Shown here: one piece after another, positions 59,446-64,000 of the stretch | How the letters are laid out: each line of letters opens with the position of its first letter | Position numbering within the stretch: position 1 is the stretch's first letter | Source of the DNA: Cellulomonas fimi | GTDB lineage: Bacteria; Actinomycetota; Actinomycetes; Actinomycetales; Cellulomonadaceae | DNA: 64,000 bases | Reading direction: 5' to 3' | Assembly (NCBI RefSeq): GCF_028527925.1 | Contig: NZ_JAPESW010000007.1 | Location: 1 to 64,000 of the forward strand | Notes under the pieces: generated by a model | Told to the model about the DNA's origin: nothing | Seen by the model: the letters and a program-made list of their open reading frames with translations, nothing else | Databases searched by the model: none | Made by a program: the position numbers and the translations under genes

Positions 59446-60338
59446 GCGTCGCACCGATGGTCCGGCCGCAGGCCGCCGTCTACCAGCCCGAGGGCAAGCA
59501 GCGCGCCGGGACCGGGAACGCCCTGCAGGGCGGCAACCCGCTCGTGTGGGCGATCGCGCTGGTCGTCATCGGCCTCACGCTCGGACCCGTGCTCTACGGC
59601 ATCCTCGGCGGCTTCCGCACCAACGCGCAGCTCGCCGAGTCCCCGGCCGCGCTGCCCGACCCGTGGGTGTTCAGCAACTACGCCAAGGTGCTGACCAACT
59701 CCAGCTTCTGGACCTACGCGTTCAACTCGACGGTCATCGCCGTGCTCACCACCGCGATCGTCGTGGTGTTCGGGATCATGGCCGCGTACCCGCTGGCCCG
59801 GTACCAGTTCAAGGGCCGCGAGGCGCTGTTCATGGTGTTCGTCCTCGGTCTGCTGTTCCCGACGACCGTCGCGATCATCCCGCTGTTCATCATGGTCACG
59901 CGTGACCTGCAGCTCGGGAACACCTGGTGGGGCGTCGCCCTCCCGCAGGCCGCGTTCGCGCTGCCGGTGACGATCGTCATCCTGCGGCCGTTCCTCATGG
60001 CGCTGCCCAAGGAGCTCGAGGAGGCCGCCCTCATCGACGGCGCGTCCCGGCTCGGCGTGTTCTGGCGGATCCTGCTGCCGCTGTCGGCCCCCGGGATGGT
60101 CACGGTCGGCGTGCTCGCGTTCGTCGGCTCGTGGAACGCCTACCTGCTGCCGCTGCTGCTGCTGCAGGGCGACATGCGGACCCTGCCGCTGGGTGTCGCG
60201 GACTACTCCTCGGAGTACTCGTCCGACACTGCGGGCGTGTTCGCGTTCACCTCGCTGGCCATGATCCCCGCGCTCGTGTTCTTCCTCGCGATGCAGAAGC
60301 GGATCGTCAACGGGCTGCAGGGCGCGGTCAAGGGCTGA
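59442..60338 (+). CDS. CUT1 sugar ABC transporter permease (MalG type)
   Basis: The 298-residue permease has six helices and the EAA loop LEEAALIDGASRLGVFWRI (about 188-206). ATG 59442 overlaps the previous stop (ATGA). It completes a transporter without its own ATPase, as in the operon at 9.8-13 kb; a shared MsiK-type ATPase is presumed. Confidence 0.93.
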   Translation: MSVAPMVRPQAAVYQPEGKQRAGTGNALQGGNPLVWAIALVVIGLTLGPVLYGILGGFRTNAQLAESPAALPDPWVFSNYAKVLTNSSFWTYAFNSTVIAVLTTAIVVVFGIMAAYPLARYQFKGREALFMVFVLGLLFPTTVAIIPLFIMVTRDLQLGNTWWGVALPQAAFALPVTIVILRPFLMALPKELEEAALIDGASRLGVFWRILLPLSAPGMVTVGVLAFVGSWNAYLLPLLLLQGDMRTLPLGVADYSSEYSSDTAGVFAFTSLAMIPALVFFLAMQKRIVNGLQGAVKG

Positions 60339-60359
60339 GGCCCCGCGCGTCGGCGCGCC

Positions 60360-60376
60360 GGCGGGTCGTGCCCGCC
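60360..60376 (+). terminator. short hairpin before the GH3 gene
   Basis: GGCGGG and CCCGCC pair around a 5-base loop in the 73-base gap between permease and glycosidase genes. A 6-bp stem may attenuate but is not a convincing terminator. Confidence 0.35.
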
Positions 60377-60411
60377 TCCGGAACACAAGCACGTCCAGAA
60401 GGAGTGGATCC

Positions 60412-62694
60412 GTGACGGATCTCCAGGTGTCGCGCCCCGCGGGCGTCGACGAGCGCGTGCAGGACCTGCTCGCGCGCATGACCCTCGAGGAGAAGCTCGC
60501 CCAGATCGTCGGCTTCTGGGAGAAGTCCGACGGCGAGGCCGTGGCTCCTCTGCAGGGCGAGTTCACGCGCGAGCAGACCCTCGACGACGCGTCTCGGCAC
60601 GGGCTCGGGCACCTCACCCGCGTCTACGGCACGCGGCCGGTCGACCCTGCGGCGCGGGCGCGGTGGCTCTGGTCGTTCCAGCGCCGCCTCGTCCGTGAGA
60701 CGCGGCTCGGCATCCCGGCGCTCGTGCACGAGGAGTGCCTCACCGGGCTCTCCGCGTGGCGGGCAGCGACGTTCCCGACGCCGCTCGCGTGGGGCGCGTC
60801 GTTCGACCCCGAGCTCGTGACCCGCATGGGTGAGGTCATCGGCGCGTCGATGCGCCAGCTCGGCGTGCACCAGGGCCTCGCCCCGGTGCTCGACGTCATC
60901 CGGGACCCGCGCTGGGGCCGGGTCGACGAGTGCATCTCCGAGGACCCGTACCTCGTCGGCACGCTCGGCACGTCGTACGTCCGGGGCCTGCAGTCGACGG
61001 GCGTGCACGCCACGCTCAAGCACTTCGTCGGCTACTCGGCGTCGCAGTCGGGCCGCAACTTCGGACCCGTGCACGCGGGTCCGCGGGAGATCGCGGACGT
61101 GCTGCTGCCCCCGTTCGAGATGGCGATCCGCGACGGCGGCGTGCGTTCGGTCATGAGCGCGTACGTCGAGATCGACGGCGTGCCGGTCGCGGCCGACCCG
61201 ACGATCCTCACGGACCTGCTGCGCGGGACGTACGGCTTCGACGGCACGGTCGTCGCCGACTACTTCGGCGTCGCGTTCCTGCACCTGCTGCACGACGTCG
61301 CGCCGGACCTGGGCGACGCCGCGGGTCAGGCGCTCGCCGCGGGCGTCGACATCGAGCTCCCGACGGGCGACGCGTACCTCGAGCCGCTCGCGACCGCGAT
61401 CCGCGCGGGCAAGGTCGACGAGGAGCTCGTCGACCGCGCGGTGGCGCGGGCGCTCCGGCAGAAGGCCGAGCTCGGCCTGCTCGACGCGACGTTCGACGAC
61501 GAGCCCCCGACCGACATCGAGCTCGACAGCGACGAGCACCGCCGGATCGCCGCGCGGCTCGCGGAGGAGTCGGTCGTCCTGCTGACGAACGACGGCACCC
61601 TGCCCCTGCGGCCGGGCCTGCGCGTCGCGGTGATCGGCCCGAACGCGGACCGGCCCGAGGCGATGTTCGGCTGCTACTCGTTCGTCAACCACGTCCTGCC
61701 GCACCACCCCGAGGTGGGCGTCGGCATCGACGTGCCGACGCTGCGCCAGGCGCTCGCCGCCGAGCTCACGGGCTCGACGGTCGTGGCGGCGCGCGGGTGC
61801 GCGGTCGACGACGACGACCGCAGCGGGTTCGCCGACGCGGTGCGCGTCGCGACCGAGTCGGACGTCGCGGTGCTGGTCGTGGGCGACCACGCGGGGCTGT
61901 TCGGCCGTGGCACGGTCGGCGAGGGCTGCGACCGCGACGACCTCGAGCTGCCGGGTGTGCAGCGCGAGCTCGTCGAGGCCGTCCTGGAGACGGGCACGCC
62001 CGTCGTCCTCGTGATGCTCACGGGCCGTCCGTACGCGGTCGGCTGGGCCGTCGAGCGCTGCGCCGCCGTGGTGCAGTCGTTCTTCCCGGGTGAGGAGGGC
62101 GGTCCCGCGCTGGCCGGCATCCTGTCGGGTCGCGTCAACCCGTCGGGCCGGCTGCCGGTCAGCCTGCCGCGGTCCGCGGGCGCGCAGCCGTTCACGTACC
62201 TGCACCCGACGCTGGGCGGCGACGGCGACGTCACCAACCTGTCGACCAAGCCGGTCCTGCCGTTCGGGCACGGCCTGTCGTACACGACGTTCACGCACTC
62301 CGACCTCACGGTCGAGCCCACGGCGACGACGGGCGGCCCGCTCGTCGTGACCGTCCGCGTGACGAACACGGGCGAGCGGGGCGGCGACGACGTCGTCCAG
62401 CTCTACGGGCGGGACGTCGTCGCGAGCGTGACGCGTCCGGTCGCGCAGCTGCTCGGGTACCAGCGCGTGCACCTCGAGCGGGGCCAGACGGCCGTCGTCG
62501 AGCTGGTCGTGCCCGCCGCACGGCTCGCGTTCACCGACCGGACGGGGGAGCGCGTCGTCGAGCCGGGCGACCTCGACCTGTGGGTCGGACCGTCGTGCGC
62601 CGAGCGCGAGACGCAGGCGCGCGTGACGCTCACGGGCGGCGTGCACCGGCTCACGCCCGCGGACGGCCGCTGGACGGCGACCGTCGTCCGCTGA
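60412..62694 (+). CDS. GH3 beta-glycosidase (beta-xylosidase or beta-glucosidase)
   Basis: The 760-residue enzyme has a GH3 barrel, an alpha/beta sandwich and a C-terminal fibronectin III-like domain (from about 625). The nucleophile is Asp283 in GTVVADYFGVAFLHLL. VHATLKHFVGYSASQSGRN is the family KHF motif, and EGCDRDDLELPGVQ belongs to the second domain. No signal peptide, so it acts inside the cell on imported sugar. Length and the HEECLTGLSAWRAATFPTPL segment recall Streptomyces BxlA beta-xylosidase (from memory), favouring xylobiose over cellobiose. GTG 60412 follows AAGGAG. Confidence 0.92.
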   Translation: MTDLQVSRPAGVDERVQDLLARMTLEEKLAQIVGFWEKSDGEAVAPLQGEFTREQTLDDASRHGLGHLTRVYGTRPVDPAARARWLWSFQRRLVRETRLGIPALVHEECLTGLSAWRAATFPTPLAWGASFDPELVTRMGEVIGASMRQLGVHQGLAPVLDVIRDPRWGRVDECISEDPYLVGTLGTSYVRGLQSTGVHATLKHFVGYSASQSGRNFGPVHAGPREIADVLLPPFEMAIRDGGVRSVMSAYVEIDGVPVAADPTILTDLLRGTYGFDGTVVADYFGVAFLHLLHDVAPDLGDAAGQALAAGVDIELPTGDAYLEPLATAIRAGKVDEELVDRAVARALRQKAELGLLDATFDDEPPTDIELDSDEHRRIAARLAEESVVLLTNDGTLPLRPGLRVAVIGPNADRPEAMFGCYSFVNHVLPHHPEVGVGIDVPTLRQALAAELTGSTVVAARGCAVDDDDRSGFADAVRVATESDVAVLVVGDHAGLFGRGTVGEGCDRDDLELPGVQRELVEAVLETGTPVVLVMLTGRPYAVGWAVERCAAVVQSFFPGEEGGPALAGILSGRVNPSGRLPVSLPRSAGAQPFTYLHPTLGGDGDVTNLSTKPVLPFGHGLSYTTFTHSDLTVEPTATTGGPLVVTVRVTNTGERGGDDVVQLYGRDVVASVTRPVAQLLGYQRVHLERGQTAVVELVVPAARLAFTDRTGERVVEPGDLDLWVGPSCAERETQARVTLTGGVHRLTPADGRWTATVVR

Positions 62695-62707
62695 CCCGTT
62701 CCCGCGG

Positions 62708-62748
62708 CGGAGGGTCGGGGCTCGCTGCTGGTGAGCCCCGGCCCTCCG
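62708..62748 (+). terminator. terminator of the GH3 operon
   Basis: A 16-bp stem (62708-62723 with 62733-62748, one G-U wobble) with a 9-base loop starts 13 bases after the GH3 stop. It is the only strong structure in the 210-base spacer before ilvD. The rest of the spacer shows no gene or T-box-like element that I recognise. Confidence 0.8.
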
Positions 62749-62904
62749 TCGTCCGTGGACCACGGTGCGGACGTCGAGCGGCCCGTGGCCTGCGGCGGCG
62801 TACTGTGACCGGGCGCTGCCGACGGGCAGCCGTCCGCCCGCCTTGCCGTCCGACATGCCCCGCTTGCCGCACCGACGAGGTCCCCTCGAAGGAGAACTGC
62901 CGCG

Positions 62905-64000
62905 ATGAGCCGTCCTCTGCGCTCTCGTACCTCGACCCACGGCCGCAACATGGCCGGTGCCCGCGCGCTGTGGCGCGCGACGGGCATGACGTCGGAGGAC
63001 TTCGGCAAGCCGATCGTCGCGATCGCCAACTCGTACACGCAGTTCGTCCCCGGGCACGTGCACCTCAAGGACATGGGCGACCTGGTCGCGTCGGCCGTCC
63101 GCGAGGCCGGCGGCGTCGCGAAGGAGTTCAACACCATCGCGGTCGACGACGGCATCGCGATGGGCCACGGCGGCATGCTCTACTCGCTCCCGAGCCGCGA
63201 CCTCATCGCCGACTCGGTCGAGTACATGGTCAACGCGCACTGCGCGGACGCGCTCGTGTGCATCTCGAACTGCGACAAGATCACGCCCGGCATGCTCAAC
63301 GCGGCGCTCCGGCTGAACATCCCGGTGATCTTCGTGTCGGGCGGGCCGATGGAGGCCGGCAAGGCGGTCGTCGCCGACGGCGTCGCGAAGACGCACCTCA
63401 ACCTCATCAACGCGATCAACTACTCCGCGGACGACAACGTCTCCGACGAGGCGCTCGGCCGCGTCGAGGAGAACGCGTGCCCGACGTGCGGCTCGTGCTC
63501 GGGCATGTTCACGGCCAACTCGATGAACTGCCTCACCGAGGCGCTCGGCCTGTCGCTCCCGGGCAACGGCTCGACGCTCGCCACGCACTCCGCGCGCCGC
63601 GAGCTGTTCCTCGAGGCCGGCCGGACGATCGTCGACCTGGCCCGCCGCTACTACGACGACGAGGACGACAGCGTCGCGCCGCGCTCGATCGCCAACCGCG
63701 CCGCGTTCGCCAACGCGATGGCGCTCGACGTCGCGATGGGCGGCTCGACCAACACCGTCCTGCACGTGCTCGCCGCCGCGCAGGAGGCCGAGCTCGACTT
63801 CACGCTCGCGGACATCGACGCGATCAGCCGCCGCGTGCCGTGCCTGTCGAAGGTCGCGCCGAACCACCCCGACTTCCACATGGAGGACGTGCACCGCGCG
63901 GGCGGCATCCCCGCGCTGCTCGGCGAGCTCGACCGCGCAGGCCTGCTCGACCACGACGTCACGTCGGTGCACACGCCGACGCTCCGCGCGTGGCTCGACG
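62905..64000 (+). CDS. ilvD: dihydroxy-acid dehydratase, 5' part
   Basis: The first 365 codons of an open frame cut by the window edge. IlvD dehydrates dihydroxy acids in isoleucine, valine and pantothenate synthesis. Motifs are [39 protein letters not shown], Fe-S cysteine 123 in [11 protein letters not shown]195 in [17 protein letters not shown], and [11 protein letters not shown]. The sequence follows the long (about 615-residue) E. coli-like form with an oxygen-sensitive [4Fe-4S] cluster rather than the shorter form. GAAGGAG (62888-62894) precedes ATG 62905. Confidence 0.95.
   Translation, partial: MSRPLRSRTSTHGRNMAGARALWRATGMTSEDFGKPIVAIANSYTQFVPGHVHLKDMGDLVASAVREAGGVAKEFNTIAVDDGIAMGHGGMLYSLPSRDLIADSVEYMVNAHCADALVCISNCDKITPGMLNAALRLNIPVIFVSGGPMEAGKAVVADGVAKTHLNLINAINYSADDNVSDEALGRVEENACPTCGSCSGMFTANSMNCLTEALGLSLPGNGSTLATHSARRELFLEAGRTIVDLARRYYDDEDDSVAPRSIANRAAFANAMALDVAMGGSTNTVLHVLAAAQEAELDFTLADIDAISRRVPCLSKVAPNHPDFHMEDVHRAGGIPALLGELDRAGLLDHDVTSVHTPTLRAWLD

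Noticed and set aside
62749-62904. T-box or attenuator leader for ilvD
   Set aside because: No T-box consensus, leader peptide with branched-chain codons, or convincing alternative hairpins were seen. The strong hairpin belongs to the preceding operon.
60328-63972. A 1214-codon leftward open frame opposite the GH3 and ilvD genes
   Set aside because: It is the antisense shadow of strongly supported rightward genes, with the Val/Arg/Asp-rich composition expected of high-GC antisense frames and no motif.

Overview
The window is about 64 kb of very GC-rich DNA (codon third positions almost all G or C). Gene content and neighbourhoods are those of a free-living, polysaccharide-degrading actinobacterium: the GlgE/TreS trehalose-to-glycogen route, MsiK-style CUT1 transporters with no ATPase gene of their own, an iscS-mnmA-metE-like-ligA block and gatCAB. 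A member of the Cellulomonas group is my best guess, inferred from protein style and not proven.

Layout. 1-119: 3' end of a 5S rRNA gene (end of an rrn operon) and a strong terminator. 304-2982: a HIT-family protein and glgB. 3306-14430: a carbohydrate island with a LacI-like protein lacking its DNA-binding domain, a GH2 beta-mannosidase, a GH36 alpha-galactosidase, a small HEXXH membrane protein, a CUT1 ABC transporter and a ROK regulator. This fits uptake and cleavage of galactomannan-type oligosaccharides. Two near-identical promoter elements (6824-6854 and 13081-13111) tie the mannosidase and the transporter into one regulon. 14475-23840: mak, treS, glgE, an FAD-dependent oxidoreductase and glgX, all leftward. 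The oxidoreductase/glgE junction is abnormal: the first gene has no stop and the second has no good start. 23972-27792: etfBA, a DUF4259-like protein and a phosphotransferase.

27911-34198: sulfur and tRNA-thiolation genes (cysteine desulfurase, mnmA), a MetE-like protein, a small membrane protein and ligA, followed by a tandem GNAT protein. 35519-42834: a second sugar island with a ROK repressor, a ribose-type ABC transporter, a Gfo/Idh dehydrogenase and a TIM-barrel isomerase/lyase-like protein. 42998-46766: a conserved small protein and gatCAB. 46977-55926: miscellaneous genes (GNAT, a TetR/membrane-protein divergent pair, a phosphotransferase, an endonuclease/exonuclease/phosphatase-fold protein, photolyase, a POT peptide transporter, a pterin-dehydratase/VOC fusion, cutC). 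55977-62694: a third sugar island with a LacI repressor, a CUT1 transporter and a GH3 glycosidase, resembling the xylobiose bxl operons of Streptomyces. 62905-64000: start of ilvD, cut by the window edge.

Three independent sugar-uptake cassettes, each with its own repressor and visible operator, are interleaved with conserved housekeeping blocks. A recurring feature is a -10-like hexamer (xAxxxT) placed 5 to 7 bases before the start codon of genes without a Shine-Dalgarno, which suggests many leaderless transcripts. No tRNA, CRISPR, phage, plasmid or insertion-sequence feature was seen.
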